Part shown: positions 1 to 5,771 of the stretch, one piece after another
How the letters are laid out: every line of letters begins with the position of its first letter
Position numbering within the stretch: position 1 is the first letter of the stretch
Made by a program: the position numbers and the translations under genes
Source: Propionibacterium sp.
Lineage (GTDB): Bacteria; Actinomycetota; Actinomycetes; Propionibacteriales; Propionibacteriaceae
DNA length: 7,733 bases
NCBI GenBank assembly: GCA_012719335.1
Contig: JAAYAO010000265.1
Location: 1-7,733, forward strand
Direction of reading: 5' to 3'
The notes under the pieces: generated by a model
What the model was told of the DNA's origin: nothing
Database searches by the model: none
The model's input: the letters and a program-made list of their open reading frames with translations, nothing else

Positions 1-141
1 ACATGCGCCCGCGACCGGAGAAGACGAAACCCGCCCGGATGCCGGCCACCGGCACCTGAATCGAACGTTCCGCTCCGGGAGGAAACGGGCCGCCGGCAGG
101 CGGTGAAGGCCTGCGCAGGTGTGGCCCGTATCACTTCATGA
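1..141. other. Window edge with undecided coding content
   Basis: This stretch could be the end of an upstream plus-strand gene or the beginning of a divergent minus-strand gene. On the plus strand, one frame ends with TGA at 57-59 and has G/C-rich third positions. Another plus frame is open from position 1 to a TGA at 139-141, but it uses rare AGA and CGA codons. On the minus strand, the frame that includes a GTG at 55-53 reads as a plausible peptide (VPVAGIRAGFVFSGRGRM) and stays open to the edge, but no good Shine-Dalgarno precedes that GTG. High GC keeps several frames open by chance, so I do not call a gene. Confidence 0.3.
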
Positions 142-148
142 GACGGAT

Positions 149-173
149 CGTTCCCCATTCGGGAACGTTTTCT
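149..173. promoter_or_regulatory. 7-bp-arm hairpin/palindrome before the dehydrogenase operon: operator or terminator
   Basis: CGTTCCC (149-155) and GGGAACG (161-167) are perfect inverted arms around the 5-nt loop CATTC, and TTTTCT follows at 168-173. A stable stem plus a T-run fits an intrinsic terminator for an upstream plus-strand gene. The symmetry and the position about 100 nt before the E1 alpha start also fit a regulator-binding operator. The related 8-mer AACGTTCC occurs at 64-71, and its reverse complement GGAACGTT at 162-169 overlaps the right arm, which slightly favours protein binding. No experimental class of operator is recognised. Confidence 0.45.
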
Positions 174-220
174 GTAAACACTTCCTGGCCCACCCACCTT
201 CTGGATAACCTCAGCGGCAA
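168..220 (+). promoter_or_regulatory. Possible promoter region for the dehydrogenase operon
   Basis: Two weak -10-like hexamers lie in this short, comparatively AT-richer stretch: TGTAAA at 173-178 and GATAAC at 204-209. Neither has a recognisable TTGACA-like -35 at proper spacing. The first would place its -35 inside the palindrome at 149-167, which would suit repression by a protein bound there. Transcription from the second would leave a leader of about 50 nt before the ATG at 269. This is inferred from position and base composition only. Confidence 0.2.
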
Positions 221-258
221 TTGCCGAATGACGTGTCCGATGAAGCGCGTCCGAGGTC

Positions 259-264
259 AGGAGG
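259..264 (+). promoter_or_regulatory. Ribosome binding site deciding the E1 alpha start
   Basis: AGGAGG at 259-264 is a perfect Shine-Dalgarno core 4 nt before the ATG at 269. The longer in-frame alternatives, TTG at 221 and GTG at 233, have no comparable site upstream. The spacing is somewhat short, but this is the best-supported start. Confidence 0.6.
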
Positions 265-268
265 GCCC

Positions 269-1384
269 ATGGCTGCCGAGCAGGATTCGGGTGTGAACCC
301 GCCACCGGATTCGCGGACTCCCACCGGGACCCTCGCCCCACCGATCGCCACGGACATCCCCGCCGAGGTGCTCACCGCCCTCGACATCACCGACACCAGC
401 GCCAACCCGCCGGCCTCCCTGGCCGGGCGCGAGGCCGAGTTCCTGATGAAGCTGTACGAGGGGCTGGTGCGCACCCGCGCCTTCGAGGACCGGATGCACT
501 CGATGTACCGCTCCGGCGACCTGCTCGGGTCGTACTACTCGGGCAACTGGCACGAGGCGATCAGCGTCGCCACGATGGCCGCGATGCGCGACGAGGACTA
601 CTTCGCCCCGCTGCACCGCGATGTGGGTGCCCACCTGATGCGCGGCGTGCCGCCGGAGCAGGTGATGGCGTCGTTCATGGGCAAGGCGATCGGCCCCACC
701 GGGGGCCGCGACGGCACCCTGCACTACGGCCGGCTGGACCTGAACACCTACAACCCGCCGAGCCACATTCCGGCCAACTACCCGGTCGCCACCGGCATGG
801 CCTTCGCCGCCAAGTACCGCGGCGAGGACCGGGTCACCGTGGCGGTGTGCGGGGATGGTTCCACCTCCCGCGCCGACTTCCACGAAGCCGTCAACATCGC
901 CGCGACGATGCAACTGCCGGTGGTCTTCCAGGTGCAGAACAACCAGTACGCGTACTCCACCCCGCTGTCGGTGCAGACCCGCTCGGCGAGCTTCGCGATC
1001 AAGGCGGTGGCCTACGGCATCCCGGGCATCAAGTGCGACGGCACCGACGTGATCGCGGTGTACGACGCGATGACCGAGGCGATCGAACGGGCCCGGGCCG
1101 GTGGCGGGCCGACCATCGTCGAGGCCGTCACGATGCGGATGCACGGCCACGCCGAACACGACCCGGCCGACTACGTGCTGCCCGAGTTGAAGGACGAATG
1201 GGGTGAGCGCGACCCGGTCGCCCTGTTCGAGAACCGTCTGATCGAGGCCGATGTGCTGACCGCCGAAGCGGCCGGCCGGGTGCGCGAGGACGCGAAACAG
1301 TGGGCCATCGAAGCCCGCAAGATCGCGCTCGCCGCACCGATGCCCGACCCCGCCGACATCGAGGAAGGTATCTATGCAGACTGA
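269..1384 (+). CDS. 2-oxoacid dehydrogenase E1 component, alpha subunit (ThDP-dependent)
   Basis: This is the alpha subunit of a heterotetrameric E1. With E1 beta it decarboxylates a 2-oxoacid using thiamine diphosphate and reductively acylates the lipoyl groups of E2. From the ATG at 269 it has 371 residues, in the normal range. The first 55 or so residues are Pro/Thr/Ala-rich and probably flexible, followed by the helix around FLMKLYEGLVRTRAFEDRM. The ThDP/Mg motif is clear: G195-D196-G197, then 26 residues, then N224-N225. The conserved HRD and GG(R)DG segments precede it. The loop that is RxGGHSxxDDPxxYR in classical PDH/BCKDH alpha subunits reads HGHAEHDPADY here (292-302). It keeps His, Asp and Tyr but lacks the phosphorylatable serine. 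This belongs to the E1 alpha type often annotated simply as 'ThDP-dependent dehydrogenase E1 alpha', so substrate (pyruvate, branched-chain or other) is open. Its last 11 nt overlap E1 beta. Confidence 0.93.
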   Translation: MAAEQDSGVNPPPDSRTPTGTLAPPIATDIPAEVLTALDITDTSANPPASLAGREAEFLMKLYEGLVRTRAFEDRMHSMYRSGDLLGSYYSGNWHEAISVATMAAMRDEDYFAPLHRDVGAHLMRGVPPEQVMASFMGKAIGPTGGRDGTLHYGRLDLNTYNPPSHIPANYPVATGMAFAAKYRGEDRVTVAVCGDGSTSRADFHEAVNIAATMQLPVVFQVQNNQYAYSTPLSVQTRSASFAIKAVAYGIPGIKCDGTDVIAVYDAMTEAIERARAGGGPTIVEAVTMRMHGHAEHDPADYVLPELKDEWGERDPVALFENRLIEADVLTAEAAGRVREDAKQWAIEARKIALAAPMPDPADIEEGIYAD

Positions 1385-2363
1385 GGCGAAGGACACCTAC
1401 ACCTACCTCGACGCGGTGGCGGTCGCCCTCGACTCCGAGATGGAGCGCGACGAGAACGTCTTCCTGATCGGCGAGGACGTCGGCCAGTTCGGGGGCGCCT
1501 TCAAGGTCACCTCCGGGTTCCTGGACAAGTACGGCCCCCGCCGCGTCGTCGACACCCCGATCGCCGAGACCGGGGTGACCGGGCTGGCCGCGGGCGCCGC
1601 CCTGGTCGGGCTGCGGCCGGTGGTGGAGTTCCAATTCGCGGACTTCATCTCCTGCGCCTTCGACCCGATCGTGAACGTGCTGTCGCGCCACCACTGGCGC
1701 ACCGGCGACCCGATGCCGGTCACCATGCGCGCCCCCTTCGGCAGCCGGCTGCGCGCCGGCCCCACCCACTCCCAGAGCGTCGAGTCGTACTTCGCCCACG
1801 TGCCCGGCATCAAGATCGTGATGCCCGGCACCGCCGCGGACGCGGCCGGCCTGCTGATCGCCTCGATCCGGGACAACAACCCGGTGCTGTTCCTGGAGAA
1901 CAAGTACCTCTACCGCCGGCTGACCACCCCCGCGCCGTTGTCACTGGAACCGATCGAGATCGGCAGGGCCCACGTGGTCACCGAGGGCACCGACGTCACC
2001 GTGGTGACCTACTCCGCCGGCGTCCACCAAGCGGTCGATGCCGCCGAACAACTGGCCGGGGACGGCATCTCGGTGGAGGTCATCGACCTGCGCACCGTGG
2101 TGCCGATGGACGCCGAGACGGTGTTCGCCTCGGTGCGCAAGACCTCCCGGGCGGTGGTGCTGCACGAAGCCGCCGAGCATCTCGGGATGGGGGCGGAGAT
2201 CGCCGCGCAGATCCAGCGGGAAGCCTTCTGGCACCTTGACCAGCCGGTCGAACGGATCGCCGCCCGCAACACCCCGGTGCCGACCAGCCCGCCCCTGGAG
2301 GACGCCGTGGTGCCGCAACCGGCCGAGATCGTCGAAACCATCCGGAAGGTGGCCACCGCATGA
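1374..2363 (+). CDS. 2-oxoacid dehydrogenase E1 component, beta subunit
   Basis: This is the partner of the upstream alpha subunit: the two form the alpha2beta2 E1 with ThDP bound at the alpha/beta interface. The protein has 329 residues, typical for PdhB/BkdB/AcoB. It has an N-terminal transketolase pyrimidine-binding domain (about 5-180) and a C-terminal transketolase domain (about 200-320). Visible family motifs are GEDVG (33-37) followed by FGG, the DTPIAE segment whose Glu65 should contact the ThDP aminopyrimidine, the FADF motif near 88-91, GPTHSQSVESYFAHVPG (129-145), and LENKYLYR before the domain linker. The ATG at 1374 lies inside the end of E1 alpha, with GAGGAAGG at 1361-1368 as ribosome binding site, so translation is probably coupled. 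Its TGA overlaps the E3 start (ATGA). Whether it is pyruvate-, branched-chain- or acetoin-type cannot be decided by eye. Confidence 0.94.
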   Translation: MQTEAKDTYTYLDAVAVALDSEMERDENVFLIGEDVGQFGGAFKVTSGFLDKYGPRRVVDTPIAETGVTGLAAGAALVGLRPVVEFQFADFISCAFDPIVNVLSRHHWRTGDPMPVTMRAPFGSRLRAGPTHSQSVESYFAHVPGIKIVMPGTAADAAGLLIASIRDNNPVLFLENKYLYRRLTTPAPLSLEPIEIGRAHVVTEGTDVTVVTYSAGVHQAVDAAEQLAGDGISVEVIDLRTVVPMDAETVFASVRKTSRAVVLHEAAEHLGMGAEIAAQIQREAFWHLDQPVERIAARNTPVPTSPPLEDAVVPQPAEIVETIRKVATA

Positions 2364-3757
2364 GCGACTACGACCTCTGTGTACTCGGCGGCGGCCCGGG
2401 CGGATACGCCGCCGCACTCTACGCCGCGTCCGCCGGCCTGAGCGTGGCGATCGTCGAGAAGGACGCCTTCGGCGGCACCTGCCTGAACCGGGGCTGTATC
2501 CCGGCAAAGGGCCTGCTGCAGGCCGCCGAGGTGTACCGCACCGCCCGCGGCGCCGGTGGTTTCGGATTCGACCTGCCCGAGGGCGAGATCGGCGTCGACT
2601 GGCCGCGGGTCAACGCCCGCAAACAGGGCGTGGTCGACCAACTGGTCAAGGGCCTGGAGGGCCTGATCACACGCCGCAAGGTGACCATGTTCCGCGGCTT
2701 CGGCGCGCTGAACGCCGACGGTACGGTCACCGTCGACGGGCAACGGATCGACGCCACCCACACCATCATCGCCACCGGATCGGTGCCCAAGTTGTTCCCG
2801 GGCATGGAGCGCGGCCCGCGGGTGATCACCTCCGACGAGGCCACCAATTCCACCTGGGACACCCTGCCGAACTCGATCGCGGTGATCGGCGGCGGCGTGA
2901 TCGGGGTCGAGTTCGCGTCGGTGTACGTCGACCTCGGGGTGCAGACCACCCTGCTGGAGTTCATGGACGACCCGGTGCTGCCGATCGGCACCGACCGCCA
3001 GGTGGCCGACACGGTCGCCGCGAGCCTCACCAAGCGGGGGCTGCGCGCGATCGGTGGGGCGAAGGTCGGCACCCTGGTCGACAACGGCGACACCGTGACC
3101 GTGCCCTACGAACGGGACGGACGGGCCGAATCGCTCGAGGTCGAGCAGGTGCTGATCGCGGTCGGACGCCGCCCACTGTCGGAGGGGATGGGGTTCACCG
3201 AAGCCGGGGTGCAACTGGACGACCGCGGTTTCGTCGAGGTCGACCCCACCACGATGCGCACCGCGAACCCGAAGGTGTACGCGGTCGGTGATGTGGTGAA
3301 CAGCCCCGGCCTGGCACACGTCGCCTACGCCGAGGCGGTGGTCGCCGTGCAGCACATCCTCGGTGAGCAGCCCGTCCCGGTCGATTACGGCAAGGTCGCC
3401 AACATCGTCTACTCGCACCCCGAGATCGCCTGGGCCGGGATGACCGAACAGCAGGCGAGCGACGCCGGCATCGAGATCGAGGTGCGCAGGAGCGGGTGGC
3501 CGGGCAACGGCCGCTCGATGATCATCGGTGACACCGAGGGCATGGTGAAGATCATCGCCGAGGCAGGTGGCGGGCCGGTGATCGGCATCCACATCGCCGG
3601 GCCGTGGGCCTCGGAGCTGATCAACGGCGGCTACTACGCGGTCAACTGGGAGGCCACCCCCGAGGATCTGGCCCACCTGATCCATGCCCACCCGAGCCTG
3701 GCCGAGAACCTCGGCGAGACGGTGATCACCTTCTCCGGCCGGTCGCTGCACCACTGA
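2360..3757 (+). CDS. lpdA: Dihydrolipoamide dehydrogenase (E3)
   Basis: This flavoprotein reoxidises the dihydrolipoyl groups of E2, passing electrons through a disulfide and FAD to NAD+. Its 465 residues match the family length. The FAD Rossmann motif is GGGPGG (10-15). The redox disulfide is C41-C46 in GGTCLNRGCIPAK. The NAD-binding Rossmann motif GGGVIG lies at 177-182. A second FAD contact is AVGDVV, followed by LAHVAYAEA. The C-terminal dimerisation domain carries the catalytic His444-Glu449 pair in HAHPSLAE, which acts across the dimer interface. All expected active-site residues are present. The helix after the second cysteine reads IPAKGLL where IPSKALL or IPAKALL is commoner, a minor variation. 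The start is the ATG of an ATGA overlap with E1 beta, with GGAAGG at 2344-2349 as ribosome binding site. Its place between E1 beta and E2 implies an E3 dedicated to this complex, although Lpd proteins are often shared between complexes. Confidence 0.96.
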   Translation: MSDYDLCVLGGGPGGYAAALYAASAGLSVAIVEKDAFGGTCLNRGCIPAKGLLQAAEVYRTARGAGGFGFDLPEGEIGVDWPRVNARKQGVVDQLVKGLEGLITRRKVTMFRGFGALNADGTVTVDGQRIDATHTIIATGSVPKLFPGMERGPRVITSDEATNSTWDTLPNSIAVIGGGVIGVEFASVYVDLGVQTTLLEFMDDPVLPIGTDRQVADTVAASLTKRGLRAIGGAKVGTLVDNGDTVTVPYERDGRAESLEVEQVLIAVGRRPLSEGMGFTEAGVQLDDRGFVEVDPTTMRTANPKVYAVGDVVNSPGLAHVAYAEAVVAVQHILGEQPVPVDYGKVANIVYSHPEIAWAGMTEQQASDAGIEIEVRRSGWPGNGRSMIIGDTEGMVKIIAEAGGGPVIGIHIAGPWASELINGGYYAVNWEATPEDLAHLIHAHPSLAENLGETVITFSGRSLHH

Positions 3758-3773
3758 ACACAGGAGACGAGCA

Positions 3774-5423
3774 ATGTCGGACGTATTCGTGACGATGCCG
3801 AAGCTCGGTGAAACCGTCACCGAGGGCACCATCGGGTCGTGGTTGAAGAATGTCGGGGACGAGGTGGCGTTCGATGATCCGTTGTTCGAGGTGTCGACCG
3901 ACAAGGTGGATTCGGAGATTCCGAGCCCCTGTGACGGGGTGATTCTGGAGATTCTGGTGCCGGCCGGTGAGACCGTGCCGATCGGCACCGAGCTGGTGCG
4001 GATCGGTGCCCCCGGCTCCACCCCGACCGAGGCGCCCGCCGCGACGCCACCCGCCGAAGCGGAGGAACCGGACACCGAACACCAGCCCGGGCAACCGGCG
4101 ATGGCCGAGGGTGCCGGCATCGTGCACGACATCACCATGCCGAAGCTCGGTGAGACGGTCACCGAGGGCACCGTCGGGTCGTGGTTGAAGAATGTCGGGG
4201 ACGAGGTGGCGTTCGATGATCCGTTGTTCGAGGTGTCGACCGACAAGGTGGATTCGGAGATTCCGAGCCCGTATGACGGGGTGATTCTGGAGATTCTGGT
4301 GCCGGCCGGCGAGACCGTGCCGATCGGCACCGTGGTGGCCCGGGTCGGTGAGCCGGGGGCCACCCCGAGTTCGTCCGGTGAGGTCGCCCCCACCGCCCCG
4401 CGGGCGGCGTCCGGCAGCGGGGCCCCCACCACGGCACCCACCGCAACCCCGCCGGCGGTGCCGGGCAAGAACTACTCCCCGATCGTGCGCCGGCTGGCGG
4501 CCGAGAACGGCATCGACCTGGCCACCCTCACCGGCACCGGGGCCGGTGGCCGGATCCGCCGCGAGGACGTGGTGGCCGCGATCGAACAGCGCCCGGCCGG
4601 CGCCGCCCCGGCCACACCAGCCACGGCAGCCACCCCCGCCGCCCGGCCTCCGGCGCAGCCGGCTGCCGGGATGGGCCCACAGACCGGCGTGCCCGCCGTC
4701 CCCGGGGTGCCCGACGACCGCGATCGGGTGGAGAAACTGTCCCGGATGCGGTTGGCGATCGCCGCCGGCATGGTGCAGTCGTTGCAGATCGCCCCCCAGG
4801 TGTGGACGTCCATCGAGGTCGACTACGAGAACGTCGAAATCGCCCGGCGCAAGCACAAGGACGCCTTCCGGGCCGCCACCGGCGCGTCCCTGTCGTACCT
4901 GACCTTCGTGGCCCGGGCCACCTGCGAGGCACTGCTGAAGTTCCCGGCGGTGAACTCCAGCATCGACGTGCCGAACCAGACCCAGACCTTCCACCCCTAC
5001 GTGAACCTGGGCATCGCGGTCGACCTGGACGAGAAGGGCCTGCTGGTGCCGGTGGTGCGCGACGCCGACCAGCTCAACCTGAAGGGGTTGGGCATCCGGA
5101 TCAAGGGGCAGGCCGACAAGACCCGCACCGGCAAGCTCGGCCCGGACGAGTTCAAGGGGTCGACCTTCACGATCACCAACGTCGGCCCGTTCCAGAGTTA
5201 CGCTTCCGCGCCGATCATCAACCAGCCGAACGTGGCGATCATGTGCACCGACGGGGTGGCCCGCAAACCGGTCGCGGTCGGCGACACGATCGCGATCCAC
5301 TCGGTCGGCATCGTGGGCCTGGTCTACGACCACCGGGCCTTCGACGGGGCGACCGCGTCACGGTTCCTGTTGGAGGTGCGCGACATCATCCAGACCCGCG
5401 ACTGGTCGGCCGACCTGGGGTGA
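3774..5423 (+). CDS. Dihydrolipoamide acyltransferase (E2) with two lipoyl domains
   Basis: E2 is the core of the complex: it carries the acyl group on swinging lipoyl arms and transfers it to CoA. The 549 residues divide into lipoyl domain 1 (about 3-78, lipoyl Lys44 in TDKVDSEIP), a Pro/Ala/Glu linker, lipoyl domain 2 (about 118-192, Lys158), a second Ala/Pro/Gly linker, a peripheral subunit-binding domain (about 234-271, YSPIVRRLAAENGID... GRIRREDV), a long Ala/Pro linker, and the CAT-like catalytic domain (about 316-549). The catalytic motif is DHRAFDG, with His520 and Asp524. TITN (466-469) is the region that supplies the transition-state hydroxyl in this family. The following loop, GPFQSYASAPIIN, differs from the usual glycine-rich form. 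The lipoyl domains are almost identical to each other, also as DNA. AGGAGA at 3762-3767 is a well-spaced ribosome binding site, and the gap to E3 is 16 nt. Acyl specificity (acetyl, branched-chain or succinyl-like) is unresolved. Confidence 0.95.
   Translation: MSDVFVTMPKLGETVTEGTIGSWLKNVGDEVAFDDPLFEVSTDKVDSEIPSPCDGVILEILVPAGETVPIGTELVRIGAPGSTPTEAPAATPPAEAEEPDTEHQPGQPAMAEGAGIVHDITMPKLGETVTEGTVGSWLKNVGDEVAFDDPLFEVSTDKVDSEIPSPYDGVILEILVPAGETVPIGTVVARVGEPGATPSSSGEVAPTAPRAASGSGAPTTAPTATPPAVPGKNYSPIVRRLAAENGIDLATLTGTGAGGRIRREDVVAAIEQRPAGAAPATPATAATPAARPPAQPAAGMGPQTGVPAVPGVPDDRDRVEKLSRMRLAIAAGMVQSLQIAPQVWTSIEVDYENVEIARRKHKDAFRAATGASLSYLTFVARATCEALLKFPAVNSSIDVPNQTQTFHPYVNLGIAVDLDEKGLLVPVVRDADQLNLKGLGIRIKGQADKTRTGKLGPDEFKGSTFTITNVGPFQSYASAPIINQPNVAIMCTDGVARKPVAVGDTIAIHSVGIVGLVYDHRAFDGATASRFLLEVRDIIQTRDWSADLG
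3795..3989 (+). repeat. Lipoyl-domain repeat, copy 1
   Basis: This 195-bp unit encodes residues 8-72 of E2 and recurs 342 bp downstream at 4137-4331. I count 6 mismatches between copies (about 97 % identity), with a perfect 97-bp match from 3832 to 3928. Two mismatches change the protein (Ile20/Val and Cys53/Tyr) and four are silent. The segment uses TTG, ATT, AAT and GAT codons that the rest of this gene mostly avoids. Confidence 0.95.
4137..4331 (+). repeat. Lipoyl-domain repeat, copy 2
   Basis: This is the second copy of the direct repeat, encoding E2 residues 122-186 with the lipoyl-accepting Lys158. It begins in step with copy 1 at the MPKLGETVTEG motif and ends after PIGT, where the two sequences diverge into different linkers. 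It has Tyr where copy 1 has Cys53. The same A/T-ending codons are shared between the copies. Confidence 0.95.
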
Positions 5424-5475
5424 CCCGGGGCGCCCGCGATACCCTGGGTGTTCCCACAACACTCGGAGGCCGAAG

Positions 5476-5763
5476 ATGAGCGAACAGAAGCGGCGCCTGG
5501 TGCACAACCACGGTGCGACCCAGTACGAGTTGTTGATCGACGGGGTACAGGCCGGGTACCTGGATTACGAACTGGCCGGGGAGCTGGTGGTGATGCACAC
5601 CACCTTCATCTCCGAGGACTTCAAGGGTCAGGGGTTGGGCAGTTCGATCGTGGAGGTCGCCCTGCAGGACGCGCGCGCCAACGGCCGCAAGGTGGTGGCC
5701 CGGTGCCCCTTCGTGCAGGCCTACCTGGCGAAACACCCCGAGTACAACGAGATCCTCGCCTGA
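5476..5763 (+). CDS. Small GNAT-like N-acetyltransferase, YjdJ type
   Basis: The predicted protein is a 95-residue single-domain acetyltransferase of the short YjdJ/COG2388 type, which is about half the usual GNAT length. Beta strands (YELLIDGVQAGYLDYEL, ELVVMHTTFI) precede the acetyl-CoA-binding motif K50-G-Q-G-L-G-S56. A helix follows, then the family's conserved CPF...HPEY segment (77-90). In vivo substrates of these small GNATs are generally unknown, so no reaction is assigned. GGAGG at 5465-5469 sits 6 nt before the ATG. The gene starts 52 nt after E2 on the same strand and may be read through from the dehydrogenase operon. A TANNNT-like TACCCT at 5440-5445 could also give it its own promoter. 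It converges with the MFS gene, leaving only 8 nt between stop codons. Confidence 0.88.
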   Translation: MSEQKRRLVHNHGATQYELLIDGVQAGYLDYELAGELVVMHTTFISEDFKGQGLGSSIVEVALQDARANGRKVVARCPFVQAYLAKHPEYNEILA

Positions 5764-5771
5764 GCCGGCGG

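Noticed and set aside
221..268. TTG (221) or GTG (233) as the E1 alpha start
   Set aside because: Neither has a Shine-Dalgarno, and the extra 16 residues show no conservation signal. AGGAGG sits just before the ATG at 269.
257..1396. Minus-strand open frame opposite E1 alpha
   Set aside because: The composition is His/Arg/Gly/Val-rich with no domain. It fully overlaps E1 alpha, which has a clear ThDP motif.
3795..4331. Direct repeats as a CRISPR or mobile-element signature
   Set aside because: There are only two long in-frame copies, each encoding a lipoyl domain, and no terminal inverted repeats, transposase or spacers.
2009..4468. Very long minus-strand open frame (over 800 codons) opposite E1 beta, E3 and E2, containing an internal repeat
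   Set aside because: It lies entirely opposite three clear enzyme genes. Long antisense frames are expected in GC-rich genes, and its repeat is just the shadow of the duplicated lipoyl domain.
3726..5333. Long minus-strand open frame rich in His, Arg, Asp and Gly opposite E2
   Set aside because: Its composition is that of an antisense shadow, with no recognisable family motif, and the plus strand encodes an unmistakable E2.
5440..5445. TACCCT as a -10 element of a GNAT-specific promoter
   Set aside because: A single TANNNT match without a -35 is too common to list as a feature. It is mentioned only as a possibility.
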